DNA of 64,000 nt from Laburnicola sp. R22_1 (GCA_014281115.1 JACONQ010000011.1:1488001-1552000); one strand, 5' to 3'; shown: positions 41,092-53,099, counted from the first letter of the stretch. The notes: generated by a model not told the origin, from the letters alone. Translations and numbers: made by a program.

Positions 41092-42216
41092 CTACACCGG
41101 GTCTACTTCCACGAGCCCAGGATACTTGAGCAGGCTGAGTCCAGCAATGCCGAAGACAGTGTGGAACACATCTACCATGTCACCGGGACGGTCTGACAAA
41201 CCTCCCAATTCAGGGTCCTGCGCTCATCAGACACGAGATGATAGCTGGTGCGGATCTTGCTTACCTGACATCCGAGAATGAACGCGGCGAGCTTGTCGCC
41301 GTCTATCCAGTGCAGTTTATTGATCATGGCAAGGCTGCTCATGACCCACCAACTGTAGCACACATCCTCTGTTTTCTCAGGTCGTCCATTCAGGCCACCG
41401 TTCTTGAGCTGTCGTTCACTTAGCCAGGCCCCCAGCTTTTCTTGGTCCACCAGATCGAGCCTGCCCGCAATGGTCAAGGCACCCACACAGGTGAAGACCT
41501 GACCTGAATGGGACTCGGCGCCCGGACTAGTGCCATATGCGCCGTCGAAGTTGACGCACGAATGCACATGCTCGACCGCCTTGTCGACATGGACCAGATC
41601 AAGCAGGCCCATGAGAGACAGGGCATTCAAGGCCCCGTATAGGAACCGTGTGTCTTTCTCACCCCACTCGTCGCCCGCAAAGGCACCTGTTTCTGGGTCC
41701 TGGAGGCCGGCCAGCCCTATGGACTATGAGCACGGTGCTGGCATTACAAGGGCGGAACATACACTGGCCGATGTTGCGGCGGCCGTCCTTCCTGTGGGCC
41801 TCAAGGTCATCAAAGGCATCCAGCGTCGCAAGGATTTGCACAGCACTGACGGTATATAGCATGTGTGCATCATGGCCGGGGGCGGCGCCGAAGCCGCCGC
41901 TCTCGTGTAGACAGGAGAAGACAAACTTGAGGATAGGCTCGCGTGGCAGGGCGTCGGGATGTCCCAGCAGATGCAGGGCCGTCAGCCCCCAGTACAGACC
42001 ATTCAGCCTGAGATGCTCGGTGAGCCAGTACTCCAGCTCGTCCTTGCGCTGCGGGGGTCAGTGCTGTCGCGGGGTGGACATTCTGGACGCAGAAAGCACT
42101 CCAGGCAGACGCACAGTGTTGAGGCTCTGGATGTAGCAGACGTGCTTGTCGACGAAGAGCTGCATGTCGGCGGGCAGGGTGGCCATGCCGCGGCCGGGCC
42201 CGGAGACGAGAGACAT
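41092..42216 (-). CDS. BET2: Rab geranylgeranyltransferase (type II) beta subunit, 4 exons, 321 aa
   Basis: Catalytic subunit that attaches geranylgeranyl groups to Rab GTPases, acting with an alpha subunit and Rab escort protein in the cytosol. Minus-strand exons: 42216-42115, 42048-41763, 41716-41265, 41217-41092; introns 66, 46 and 47 bp. Prenyltransferase repeats are visible ([121 protein letters not shown]). Zinc ligands are the Asp and Cys of EDVCYSWW and the His of DVFHT. Length matches yeast Bet2. Confidence 0.94.
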
Positions 42217-43693
42217 GGTGGTGGTGGTGATGGTAGTGTGGGCGATGTTCTATGTATGGATGTATGGGATAGGCTTGCGCGCGCGGGAGCCGGGGTCTGA
42301 AACGATCGTCGCGGAGCTTGGCGCCCACTGCACGCTCACACGCTCTCCCACTCACGCAGCGCTGAGCGTTGCAGACGCCCGTAGCCGGCCAGCCGCACAT
42401 CCGCTGTTGTATGTACCAGGAAGAGAAACATCGCAGACCTTTTGGTATTTGTCTCGCTGCTTTACCTTTTTTCAATGCGTTTGCAGCTGTTGTATGCACA
42501 TGGAAGAGAGAGCGCGCGTACCGGCGTGGGCGTGGGCGCGGTACCTGACGTCGCCAACGGCCCTGGCCCTGGCCCTGGGTCCGAGCGCTCTCTAGCAGTG
42601 CACTGTGCACACCTGCAGTTGCATTCTCGCTCTCGCTCGCTCGTCGCTGCCGCCACTCGCCGTCCCGCAGCCCACGGGACCATCTTCACCCGCTCCCCGC
42701 GGTGCCTTTCACAGTCGTTTTGCCAAGTCACCCTCGCCCTTCACCCACGCCCCACGCCCTCTCTCACCCCCCGCCCCGCCCTCTGCTGCCACACGCCTCC
42801 CGCCGCCGAGTTGCCCTGGGCATTCACCCACCAGCAGCCACCCGGCGTCTGCGCCCGCCTCCCTGCAAAGCCCAACCCACAGCCACGCTGCCACAGGCAC
42901 GCCTCTTTGTGTCTGTCAGGACACGCTTCCTTGTCCAGGCGCAGGTGAGTGTTGCAGCGTTGCAGCCCGTGGCCCGCCACCTCCTTTGTTTCAACGCCGT
43001 GGCAGGCCAATGTTGTACCGCAGGTCGCCTATGGCTCTTCGTACTGACTGAACCGAGCACGCAGCTTCGAACCTCGCGCCGCCCTCGTCCGAATCGTCGC
43101 CCTCTGAGTCAACCAGCCAGCAGGCGTGCATCTTGCACCGTCACAGGTCGCACCGGCGCCGCGTCCGCTCCAGCAGCGGCTTCTTGCAGGCCCGCCGTTC
43201 CCCTGCTCTACCCAGCATCAGACTCGACCCTCGCTGCACACGCATTGGTGTCCTCCTGCAGACGGCACTGCAAAGAGCACCACTCCACCCCAGCGGGGTT
43301 GCCACGGTTCGTACCACATTCCCTGGTCCTCTAATACTCTGCATCCCGGAATCGGCGCCCATTCTCTTCTCTTCACACACTGACAATCATGAATGAACAC
43401 AGTTGCCGCCGCCGCCGGACGCTCTCTTTCAACTGCTCCCGATATCACCCGCTCCATGTTGGTGTGCTCGTAGAACCGTCTCCTGCAACCCCCACGTACC
43501 GCTCGCCCGACCACGTCCAACGTCCATTTACTTGTCCACACGCTGAGGCGCTATTGCTGAATACTTTCACCGAGGTACTTCGCCCACAGCTGTACCACGC
43601 AAACCATTGAAACAGAGGCAGTCGCTACTTCATGCCATAACTGTACTAAGAAGTCATCAGCCACGGGAGCCACGGCGGAAAACTCTCAGGAAA
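42217..43693. promoter_or_regulatory. Divergent 5' region between BET2-like and RhoGAP genes
   Basis: About 1.5 kb, strongly C-rich on the plus strand from 42590 to 43650 (probable promoter and long 5' UTR of the RhoGAP gene). No other gene is recognised; the overlapping ORFs reflect the Pro/Ser/Arg-coding bias of C-rich DNA. Contains the second copy of the 32-bp shared sequence (next entry). Confidence 0.5.
42403..42499. repeat. Small insertion-like unit with the 32-bp core shared with 8.0 kb
   Basis: A 69-bp unit (42417-42485) lies between near-identical 14-bp direct repeats GCTGTTGTATG(T/C)AC at 42403-42416 and 42486-42499 (one mismatch). Its first 32 bp equal 7961-7992 exactly. The other 37 bp are unrelated to the first copy. 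The stretch 42409-42486 also reads as a possible intron (GTATGT donor, pyrimidine-rich TGCAG end), but no coding exon flanks it. Confidence 0.7.
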
Positions 43694-45945
43694 ATGCCCA
43701 AGTCGTCTTCGCTGGCGTTAGCTATGCGGTCAAAAAGCGGAAAAGAGAATATGCACTCTCCGCTGGGTCCCCTAAGTCCTTCGTCTCCCAAGATCGTGAA
43801 TGGCGGCGATACCGATGGTCCAACGCCAACCGCCCCCTTCCATGATATGCCCGCCTCGCCCGCCTCGCCTAAGCCCCGGAAGGATTCAAAAAGCATCTTT
43901 TCTAATTTCTCTGCCACGAGATCTTCTTCGCGCATCACCAATCCCGAAAATTCGAGTCGACAACTACCTGTCCGGGAAGGCCAAAACACCCTCTATGTGA
44001 ATGGTCGCAGCGGGGGCTCGACGCCAGATCTGAGCCGGTCGGTGCAAACACCAAATTCCGACGGTGCGTAATATGTTGATATGAAGGAGCCCCAGCTAAC
44101 AATAACAGATAATCGGTCTGAAATAGTTGGATTTGAGCAGCGAAGCGGATCCGGCAGGTCTACTGAAGCAACGGAGGTCGGCTCGGAAACATCCAACTCC
44201 AAGCGAGGGGTATCTAGACCGAAGAAGCAAACCGGCATGCTCTCGCGATCGAGGTCTATAAAGACCGACGAAGGCCCTGGACGTGCTAAGCTGAACAAAG
44301 TTCAGTCTGGCAAGCTCTCTCCCGATTCCACGACAGCAACGATGACCCACAATGGTGATGGTGTGCCTTTGAAGACTGCGCCCTTGGAAAAAGATAAATC
44401 ATGGCGCGGGAATATCGCCTTTGGCAAACTACGGGCGCACTCTGCGGACCGTTATGACAATACTCAACTTGCCCCGCGCGACGATGATTCACGAAGAGAC
44501 AAAGCGGAGCAGAACTCCGTCGCTTCAGGCTCCTACAATGAAAGTCGCGGCGCTCAACTGATGTCTAACATCGGCTCAGGTGCCATGAAGGTGGGTGGGA
44601 AGCTTAACTCTGCCCGCAAAGGCATGTTTGGGAAGTTGGGACGCAGTTCGAGCAACCACGAGAGGGAGCTCCAGATGCCCAAAGAACCGTACCAGTTCAA
44701 AATCATCCATACGCCTCTGGTAGAACAGACAAGATTGACGAGGATATCAAGTCGTTTGGAAAACTCGAAAGACAAGACGGAGTTTTGGATGCCAGCGCTT
44801 CCCTGGCGGTGCATTGAGTACGTTTACATCAGCCACTTTATGAATTGCGGGGACTAATTAGGTGCATAGTTATTTGAACATGAGAGGATGCGAAGAAGAA
44901 GGCCTGTATCGAGTACCCGGCGCCGCCCACCAGATCAGGTATTACGAGCAGAAGTTCGATCAAGGTATGGGCTCCAAAGTTGCCAATGTCAGTGCCCGAC
45001 TGACCATCTACAGACCGTGACATCGATCTTATTGCGGACGACAACCTCAACGACCCCAACGTTATCGGCTCTTTGTTCAAGAACTGGCTGCGACAATTGC
45101 CCGATGAAATTTTCCCCAAGGCCATTCAGGCACGGATTCAGCAGGAGTGCCAAGGCGCAAAAAGCACGCCTCAACTCTTGAAAGACGAGCTCTCCAAGTT
45201 GCCGCCTTTTAACTACTACCTCCTCTTCGCTATCACATGCCACATCAGCCTGTTGCACTCGTGCTCGGAATTCAACAAGATGAACTACAACAATTTGTGC
45301 ATTTGCTTTCAACCGGCCATCAAAATCGATGCATTCTGCTTCCAGTTCTTGATATTGGATTGGCGCAATTGTTGGCAGGGATGCTGGACAGAGAAGGAGT
45401 ACCTGGTCGAAGAGGTGAAGTTATTGGATGCCCTTGAAACCCAGACAAAGCCCCAGCCCACCCCATCTCGGAACGGACATAGTTCCAATAAGACTAAAGG
45501 CTCACAATCATCGGGGTATCTAGGAGACAGTTTCAAGCCTTCCCCAGCTCGAACCGATTCTAGAGACCGATCAAAGCCCTCGTCTACACGGGGCATGTCT
45601 TCAGACCGGAGTATGGCTTCCGGACGTGCGACTCCGCCGCACTCGTCTTTCGTGGCTTCCGAAAAACCGAGCAACTCGAAACGTGGAGGCACCATCGAGC
45701 GGGACACATCGACGGATCGGGCAATCTCTTCGTCGGACAGCCGCGAAGCGTACAGCGCGCATGGAACCCCAAAACGAGCGCCGCCGTCTATACAAGCAGA
45801 AACGGTAGAAGACGAAGGTAACAGTGCAACGCCGACGCAGGCTCAGCACAATAGAGGCCCTTCGGAGAATCAATTCCGACTGGATCTGAGCAACCCGCCC
45901 AGTTCCCCATTCTCGATAGATTTTAATGGACCCAATGGACGGTAA
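43694..45945 (+). CDS. RhoGAP-domain protein, 4 exons, 701 aa
   Basis: GTPase-activating protein for a Rho-family GTPase, acting at the cortex or cytosol. Exons 43694-44063, 44109-44817, 44870-44964, 45014-45945; introns 45, 52 and 49 bp; phases agree. The first 340 residues are Ser/Arg/Lys-rich and disordered (phosphorylation-type). The RhoGAP domain runs from about 345: CIDYLNMRGCEEEGLYRVPG with the arginine finger in LYRVPG (about residue 374), DDNLNDPNVIGSLFKNWLRQLP, FNYYLLFAITCHISLL, KMNYNNLCICFQPAIKI. FLILDWRNCWQGCWTEKEYL follows, then a disordered Ser/Pro tail. I chose the ATG at 43694; an in-frame ATG at 43607 would add 29 residues. Confidence 0.9.
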
Positions 45946-46740
45946 TGGATGGAGGACGACGATCTGGAGCTTGTGGAAACATGTGCATTGGACGATAAAA
46001 GGGGGGGACTTGGTTTTGGTTTTCCACTATTTGGTTTTGGTTCTCATTTTTGCCCGCTGTCGCGATATCCGCTCTCTATGTTTCTGGGCGCGTGGCAGCA
46101 CTTGTAGTCGTTTGATCAATTAGCACTGAGCGGTGGAGTTTGTGGTGGCTTCGGGATGGTTGTGCATGTCTTTGCATTGGGCGTCATTCTTAGGCGCCGC
46201 AGGGGCTGCAGCACTGGGATGGAGGAAGGAGCCCTTTGTACGATATATTGGCATAGTATTGGGATAGAGACGATCCAGACAGTACAGTTCCCCTACACTT
46301 GCAAAGGCGAGGTGCAGGAACAAGCGTGCAAGGTGCGTTAGCTTTGTTGGAGCGTGCGCTCACCGCACCGCCGAACCAAGGCGGAGGGTCGAGAATGGGA
46401 GGGCTGCTTGGCGGCATGACGTAGGGTCAGGAACGGGTCGACGGCGCGCTGCTTCTACTTGGGTCGGCCGCCGACCGTTTTGCGTCCCACCTTCGCGCTC
46501 TCCCACCCCAGAGAGCAGGCGGGCAGTTGCGCCCTCGTCCTTCCTGCCGCTCTCACGACGCTGTATATACTTCCTGCCGCCCTCACGACGCTGTATATAC
46601 TTCCTACCGCCCCTTCACGCCCCGCGCGCCACTCCTATTCCTATTGCTTTGCAGCCCTGCTTTCTGCACGCTTTGCCATTGTTTGCAAGCCAGCTCCCCA
46701 CATCAAGTTTTCTATACACCGCGTAATCGCACACGCAACC
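45946..46740. promoter_or_regulatory. Intergenic and promoter region of glycogen debranching enzyme
   Basis: 3' flank of the RhoGAP gene, then the promoter of the next gene. Contains a 30-bp tandem repeat with TATA-like GTATATAC at each copy (separate entry), about 140 bp upstream of the ATG. Sequence from 46660 to 46740 is pyrimidine-rich. Confidence 0.5.
46541..46615. repeat. 30-bp tandem repeat carrying TATA-like motifs
   Basis: Two 30-bp units at 46541-46570 and 46571-46600 differ by one base, with a diverged partial third copy after 46601. Each full unit ends in CTGTATATAC. The distance to the start codon (about 140-200 bp) allows a core-promoter role, which is inference. Confidence 0.85.
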
Positions 46741-49700
46741 ATGGCTGCACCGCCGAAGACGCAGACTGCGTACCTGCTGCCGTTGACCGACACGGGCGCC
46801 CCAAGCGTCAAGGGCCAGTACATTCTGCTGCCGCCTGTCACCGACCCTGCATATGTTGTCAGCTTTCAGATCCAAGGCACGAGCTCGATATGTCGCGAGG
46901 GCAGCCTGTGGGTGAACATTCCCGCAAAAGGCGAGGAGTTCAATCGTGACCACTATCGCGAATACAAGTAGGCCTTACACACCACCATGACCTCGCAATC
47001 CCATCTGACTTACTGCACAGGCTCGAGCCGGACTTCAATGGCTGCATGAATATTGATGTTCCCATCTACGCGGCCAATGCCTACTCTTTCTACACCACCT
47101 ATGCGCCGTTGCCACAGTGGTCCTTCACCGACGTCGCGCTCGCGCAGCCCACACGCACGCCCACGTACTACATTGATGTTTGTCCACGGCTCACACTGCA
47201 CGGTGAGCAGATGCCCATCGAGTCCATCTCGCTCTTCACCTGTCTCTCCAAGTTCATGGGCAGCTACCCTACCGACTGGGACAACCATTTGCGTGGTATC
47301 AGCCAGCGGGGGTATAACATGGTGCATTTCACACCGCTGAACATTCGAGGTGTTTCCAATTCGCCGTACAGCATCTACGACCAACTCCGATTCGACACCA
47401 CCGTCTTTCCCAATGGCGAGAAGGACATTGCCCGTCTCGTCCGGAAGATGCAACAGGACTTCAACTTGCTGGCTATGACGGACGTTGTCTGGAACCACAC
47501 ATCCAACAACAGCAAGTGGCTTGAGGAACATCCAGAAGCCGGATACAATGTTGACACGGCGCCGTGGCTGCGGCCTGCGCTCGTCCTTGACTCAGGGCTT
47601 CTTCAATACAGCCGCGAGCTAAAATCTCTCGGGCTGCCAACAAAGATCAACAGCCAGGATGACCTCCTGAAGATCATGGATGGAGTCAAGACACGCGTGC
47701 TCCGAAAGACCAAGCTTTGGGAATTCTACGTGGTTGATATCGAACGAAGCGCAACAGCCGTTACTCAGTCGTGGGTTGCTGGACAGGTCAACTTCCCAGA
47801 AGGCAGCGTTAGTGACGCTGGTCTACGGGGCCTGGACTCCGTCAAGAATTGGCCGTTGAAGCAAAAGGCCGACTGGATTGTTGACCATGCTCTCAGCGGC
47901 GGCGACAGACTTGGTGAACGCTTTCGCCGTTCCGTTGATCCAGCTACTGGTGCTGCGCTCCTCTGTGCTCTGTTCGGACGATACGATACCAGAATGAGCA
48001 GCACTCCAGACGAAAAAGCTGCAGATGATACCATTCGTCGCATCCTTGATGAACTCAATCTTCACTTCTATCGCGAGTACGACGCAGATGTGGCTGAGAT
48101 TATGGAGCAGCTCTTCAACCGCATCAAGTACTGCCGACTCGATGACCACGGTCCAAAGATGGGTGAGATCACGGAAGAACGTCCACTGATCGAGCCATAC
48201 TTTACACGGCTGCCACTCAACGAGACGACGAAGAAGCACAACCCAGAAGCACTCGCACTTGTCAATAACGGCTGGGTCTGGGCCGCAGACGCGATGAGAG
48301 ACAATGCTGGTCCCAAGTCTAGGGCATATCTCAGGCGAGAAGTAATCGTTTGGGGTGATTGCGTCAAACTTCGTTATGGAAGTGGACCAGAGGACAATCC
48401 CTTCCTTTGGGACCATATGGCCAAGTACACGAGACTGATGGCCAAGTACTTCCAGGGTTTCCGCATTGACAACTGCCATTCGACCCCTATCCACCTCGCC
48501 AAGTACATGCTCGACCAGGCCCGCAGCGTCAATCCCAACTTGTTCGTCGTTGCTGAGTTGTTTTCTGGATCTGAAGAGATGGACTTCAAGTTTGTGAAGG
48601 AACTCGGCATCTGTGCCCTCATTCGAGAATGCATGCAGGCGTGGAGCACCCAAGAGCTCAGCAGACTAGTGCACAGGCACGGCGGAGTGCCCATCGGCAG
48701 CTTCGATACTGATGAAGTCATGAACGCCGACCCGTCTGCCACGACGACGACGGCCGCAGACGGCACTCGTCGTATCGTGAAGAAAATAAAGCAAAGTCCG
48801 GTACACGCTTTGTTCATGGACTGCACGCATGACAACGAGACACCTGCGCAGAAGCGTGACGCGCGGGACACGCTACCCAGTGCTGCCTTGGTCGCCATGT
48901 GCTCATGCGCCACGGGTAGCGTATTCGGATTCGACGAAATCTACCCGGAGCTCATTGAGCTTGTTCACGAGAAGAGACTTTACGCTTCCGTCAACTCCAC
49001 TGGTGGCCCAGTCAAGATACACGGAGGCGAGGGCGGAATTGGCGGCATCAGGAAAATTCTCAATCGAATCCATTCTGAAATGGGCAAGAAGGAGTACGGT
49101 GAGACGTACATTCATCACGACAATGAGTACATCACCGTCCACCGAGTTAATCCCCGCACCAGGAAAGGGTATTTCCTTATTGCTCACACCGCTTTCCCTG
49201 GATACGGCAACGGGAACGGTGGATTTGGACCCACGAACCTTCCTGGAACCCAAGCGAAGTTGATTGGCAGTTGGAGCCTCGAAGTTGACAACAGTCCAGA
49301 AACGCGGGCGGACGTGATCGGCGAAAAGGTGTTGCGCGGCTTGCCTAGTCGAACCAAGGAACTTCAAGGCGTTGTACTAGAGTCTACGGGAGATTCAACT
49401 ACGATTCGCATCCCTGACAAGTTCCCACCGGGAAGCATTGCGCTTTTTGAGACTTGGGTTCCTTCTGCGGAACATGACGAAGGCCTCGACAAGTTTGTCA
49501 CGTCTGGCGCACGAGCTGCGTTTCGCGAATGCAGTTTCTCGGATCTCAACACTATCCTATATCGTTGCGATCCAGAGGAACGGGATGCTTCTGGCAACAG
49601 GGACGGTACATATAATATTCCCGGGCATGGACCTTTGGTTTATGCCGGTCTGCAGGGCTGGTGGAGCGTATTACGTGGTGTGGTTGACGACAATGACCTA

Positions 49701-51449
49701 GGTCACCCGATCTGTAACCACCTACGAGAAGGACAGTGGGCTCTGGATTATTGCGTTGGTCGACTGAATCGTATTTCAGAAAACGACCAGTATCGTGGAA
49801 TTGCAGGGCCGGCGAAGTGGCTCGAGGAACGTTGCAATAGGATTCGCCAAATTCCCAGCTTCCTTCTGCCAAGGTCTTTCGCCATGGTCATCCAAACCGC
49901 GTACAACGCGGCGGTCGACCGAGCCATCGAACTCATGGGCGAGAACGTTCGCAATGGTCCAGCTTTCCTCCGCAGTCTTGCGCTCGTCAGTCTTCAGATG
50001 ACGGGATATATGAACAACACTTCTCTTTGGCCGAACAAGAGCGTCCCAAGTATGGCGGCTGGCCTTCCCCACTTTGCATCGGACTGGGCTCGTTGCTGGG
50101 GTCGCGACATTTGCATCTCTGCTCGCGGTCTTCTGATGGGCACCGGTCGTTACGACGATGCAAAAGAGCACATCTTGGCCTTTGCAAGTGTTCTGAAGCA
50201 TGGCATGATCCCCAACCTCTTGAGCAGCGGCAAGCTCCCGCGCTACAACTCGAGAGATTCAGTGTGGTGGTTTACGCAGAACATACAGGATTACACCAAA
50301 ATCGTTCCTGGTGGCCTCGACTTACTTCAAGAAAAGGCCCCGAGACGTTTCCTCCCTTACGATGATACGTGGTTCCCATATGATGACAAACGGGCATATT
50401 CTCAGTCTTCCACGATCGAAGACGTGATCCAGGAGATACTGCAACGGCATGCCACAGGACTGGACTTCCGCGAGTACGACGCTGGACCCAACATCGACAG
50501 TCAAATGAGAGATGAAGGTTTCAACATCAAAGTGCAGCCAGACTGGGAGACTGGTTTGATATTTGGCGGTAATCAATGGAACTGTGGCACATGGATGGAC
50601 AAGATGGGAGAGAGCGAAAAAGCCGGCAGCAAGGGCGTGCCCGGTACACCTCGCGACGGGGCCCCGGTGGAGATCATTGGTCTGTTATTTAGCTGCCTCA
50701 ATTGGGTTGCTAAGCTGCACGAACAGGGCAGCTACAAGTACGAAGGTGTGACGCTCGAGGGGGGCCAGAAGGTTCTCTCGTTCAGAGCGTGGGCAGACAA
50801 GGTCAAGGCCAACTTCGAGCGCGCATTCTACATTCCACGGACAGCCGAAGAAGATGCTCATTACGACGTCAACCCGAAGATCATCAACCGCCGCGGCATT
50901 TACAAGGATCTATACCGGTCCGGCAAGGAGTACGAGGACTACCAACTACGACCAAACTATAGTGTAGCAATGACGGTGGCGCCTGAGTTGTTCGACCCTG
51001 ATCACGCTCTATACGCGTTGCAGACGGCAGATAAGTATCTCCTAGGACCAGTGGGCATGAAGACGCTTGACCCGTCTGATTACAACTACCGGCCGTTCTA
51101 TATCAACAGCGAAGACTCGACAGACTTCCACACATCCAAGGGTCGGAACTATCACCAAGGTCCTGAATGGGGTTGGCCATTGGGTTTCCATTGCCGCGCT
51201 CTGTTGAAGTTCGATCTACAGCGGCGGAAGACGGCCGAGGAAAGAGTCGAGAGCTACCAACAAGTCACACGACGCATGGCTGGAATGATGAAGGCCATCG
51301 AGGAGAGCCCGTGGGCTGGCCTTACGGAGCTATCCCAGAAAGACGGAGCCTACTGCGGCGACTCTTGTCCGACACAAGCTTGGTCAGCTAGTTGCTTGAT
51401 CGATGTTTTCCAGGATGCCTGGGAGTATGAGCGAGGCAAGTCGTCGTAG
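46741..51449 (+). CDS. GDB1: Glycogen debranching enzyme (4-alpha-glucanotransferase / amylo-1,6-glucosidase), 2 exons, 1551 aa
   Basis: Bifunctional cytosolic enzyme that removes glycogen branches. Exons 46741-46967 and 47021-51449 (53-bp intron, phase 2). The N-terminal GH13-type glucanotransferase has VVWNHTSNNSKWL, FRIDNCHSTPIHLAKYML (about 555-572, nucleophile Asp) and VVAELFSGSEEMD (about 585, acid/base Glu). The C-terminal GH133 glucosidase has CWGRDICISARGLLMGTGRY (about 1100), WWFTQNIQDYT, LIFGGNQWNCGTWMDKMGES and GRNYHQGPEWGWPLGF. Length is close to the yeast enzyme. The reading frame is intact. The gene ends 400 bp before the AT-rich transposon block. Confidence 0.96.
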
Positions 51450-51824
51450 GCCAATGGCTTCCATGGAGGGGAGGCGAGTGTTGTTTCGCCTGAGGCTGTT
51501 AGCTATACATCAGGAAAGTTTTTTCCAGAGAGGCTGCTCAACCGTGCGCATACTTGCACATTTTTGCACAAGCAATTTGCTAGCACAAAAATGCTTAGAG
51601 ATGCGCAGACATGCGCAGACTTGCGCAGATGTGCACAAATAGTTTAAATAAGTAATTTTTTTAAAGCTTTATAACTTTTTTCCTAGTAAAGCTATAATTT
51701 TAATTTTTTAATAGATTTATAGAGAAAATACTAGTCTTTAATTATTTAATTTAAAAATACTATTTTTATTACGTAACTAGTTAGTAATTAATAAAAAACT
51801 CTTTATTTTACTAGTTATTATATA
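51450..51824. other. Gene to AT-rich boundary, short GCGCAGA repeats
   Basis: 3' flank of the debranching-enzyme gene. At 51600-51637 a short imperfect repeat of TGCGCAGAC units occurs, and related TTGCACA units precede it. From 51640 the composition falls abruptly to AT-rich sequence that continues for most of the remaining window. Confidence 0.6.
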
Positions 51825-52165
51825 TAATATATTTTATTAGTAGCCTAAACAAATTAGTCTACTAGATAGTTTTTACTAAGACTATAACACTTTACTATAT
51901 AGCGTTATATTAACTATCTAGAGGTAGCACAATAAAGGCTTTTATCTTAAATAATATAATAAAAAAGTAAAGCCCTCTGCTTAGTAATTAAAAAGAGCGT
52001 AAAAAAGTAGTAATTATAAAAAAGCATACTTTACTATAAATTATAATATCTTAATAATATAATATATTATTATCTAATTAAAAAGGCAGAATTAAGCTTG
52101 CCTTTTACGCCTATTAGAATAAGTAAATTTTAAGCCTATAATACGCTACTATAGTATATAATATT
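51825..52165 (+). mobile_element. T2 transposon fragment A (5' end), RIP-decayed
   Basis: On the plus strand this matches the reverse complement of about 62010-62170 (5' end of T2 copy C), with most differences C-to-T or G-to-A. It is interrupted by the 129-bp insertion at 51899-52027. Homology stops near 52165, just before the LTR-like repeat. No coding capacity remains. Confidence 0.65.
51889..52037. mobile_element. 129-bp insertion with 10-bp target-site duplication, copy 2
   Basis: Unit 51899-52027 is flanked by ACTTTACTAT at 51889-51898 and 52028-52037. It is the same length as copy 1 (8420-8548) and homologous along its whole length, with two compensating single-base indels and mostly RIP-type transitions. 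The paralogous T2 copy C lacks the unit at the same place and has a single ACTTTATTAT (minus strand, 62095-62104), an empty site. Confidence 0.8.
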
Positions 52166-52183
52166 CTAAAATCTACACTATAA

Positions 52184-52478
52184 TAGTTTATACCTACCTT
52201 TCTACTAGTTATTTACTATTACCTTTTCTTTTACACTCTAATAGCGCCTTTTACCTTATAGAAGGCGCCTTTCCTAGTTAGTGTTAGCGCGTGGTTAGTG
52301 TGGAGCCTATGCCCTATGCTGCCCACTATATAAGTAAGGGCCCCCTAGGTCCCTTTCTTATCCTCTATCTTAGTATAGTCTTAATTTAGTTATCTCTTTT
52401 AACTATACTAGCTATCTCTAAGAGATTTGCCCTATAAGGCTATATACAACCCTTATATTATACTAAGATTAAATTTAT
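52184..52478 (+). repeat. LTR-like repeat, left copy
   Basis: Pairs with 55614-55886. Relative to that copy it shows mainly C-to-T and G-to-A changes, as RIP would give. Boundaries are approximate. Confidence 0.65.
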
Positions 52479-52558
52479 TTAGCTATAGATAGTAGTATAA
52501 TATCTACTCCTCTCTTAAAATACTACCTATAGGCGATTAAATTAGTAGAAGTTTTAGC

Positions 52559-52797
52559 TTACTAGATTAGGCTAGAAGCGTGTTAGTTATTTTAGTGCTA
52601 GGTAGTATTATTACACTATACTAAGGTGGGTTAGGCTATTACTTACTAGGTTAGACTAGAAGTTTATTAGTTACTTTAGTATTAGGTAGTATTACTACAC
52701 TACACTAAGGTAGGTTAGGCTATTACTTACTAGATTAGGTTAAAAGTTTATTAGTTACTTTAGTGCTAGGTAGTATTATTATACTACGCTAAGGCCT
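52559..52797. repeat. 84-bp tandem repeat, 2.9 copies
   Basis: Units at 52559-52642, 52643-52726 and 52727 to about 52797 (partial). They share TTAGTGCTAGGTAGTATTA-type blocks and differ mostly by transitions. They lie in the leader between the left LTR-like repeat and the gag trace. Confidence 0.8.
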
Positions 52798-53099
52798 ACT
52801 TAAAGAGGTTGTTTACCTAATTTAGTAGGAAGTTCCTAAAAAATAAATAATAATTACTAAATAATAACTACTACACTATACCCTATAGAGCTAACTCGCC
52901 TAATAACTACCTTTTAGCACTATTATAGTAAGGGTATAAGGCATAAAGCTAGGCTATAGAGGTAATATAAAGGTTAAAGTTTTATATATTTTATTTTATA
53001 CTTTATTTTTTACCTAATCTTTTTTTAGCTTAGACTATATGCTAGCTTGCACGCTATATAAGACCTACTACCCTAGGTCTATTTACTATACTCTCTCTA

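Noticed and set aside
42417..42448. 32-bp core as a fragment of U2 snRNA
   Set aside because: Only a short CCTTTTGG-type similarity from memory; flanking bases do not follow U2, so not claimed.
42590..43680. Coding gene in the C-rich stretch upstream of the RhoGAP
   Set aside because: Three overlapping Pro/Ser/Arg-rich frames are all open at once, which indicates composition bias rather than coding.
47823..48653. 276-codon antisense ORF inside glycogen debranching enzyme
   Set aside because: Shadow of a highly conserved coding region on the plus strand.
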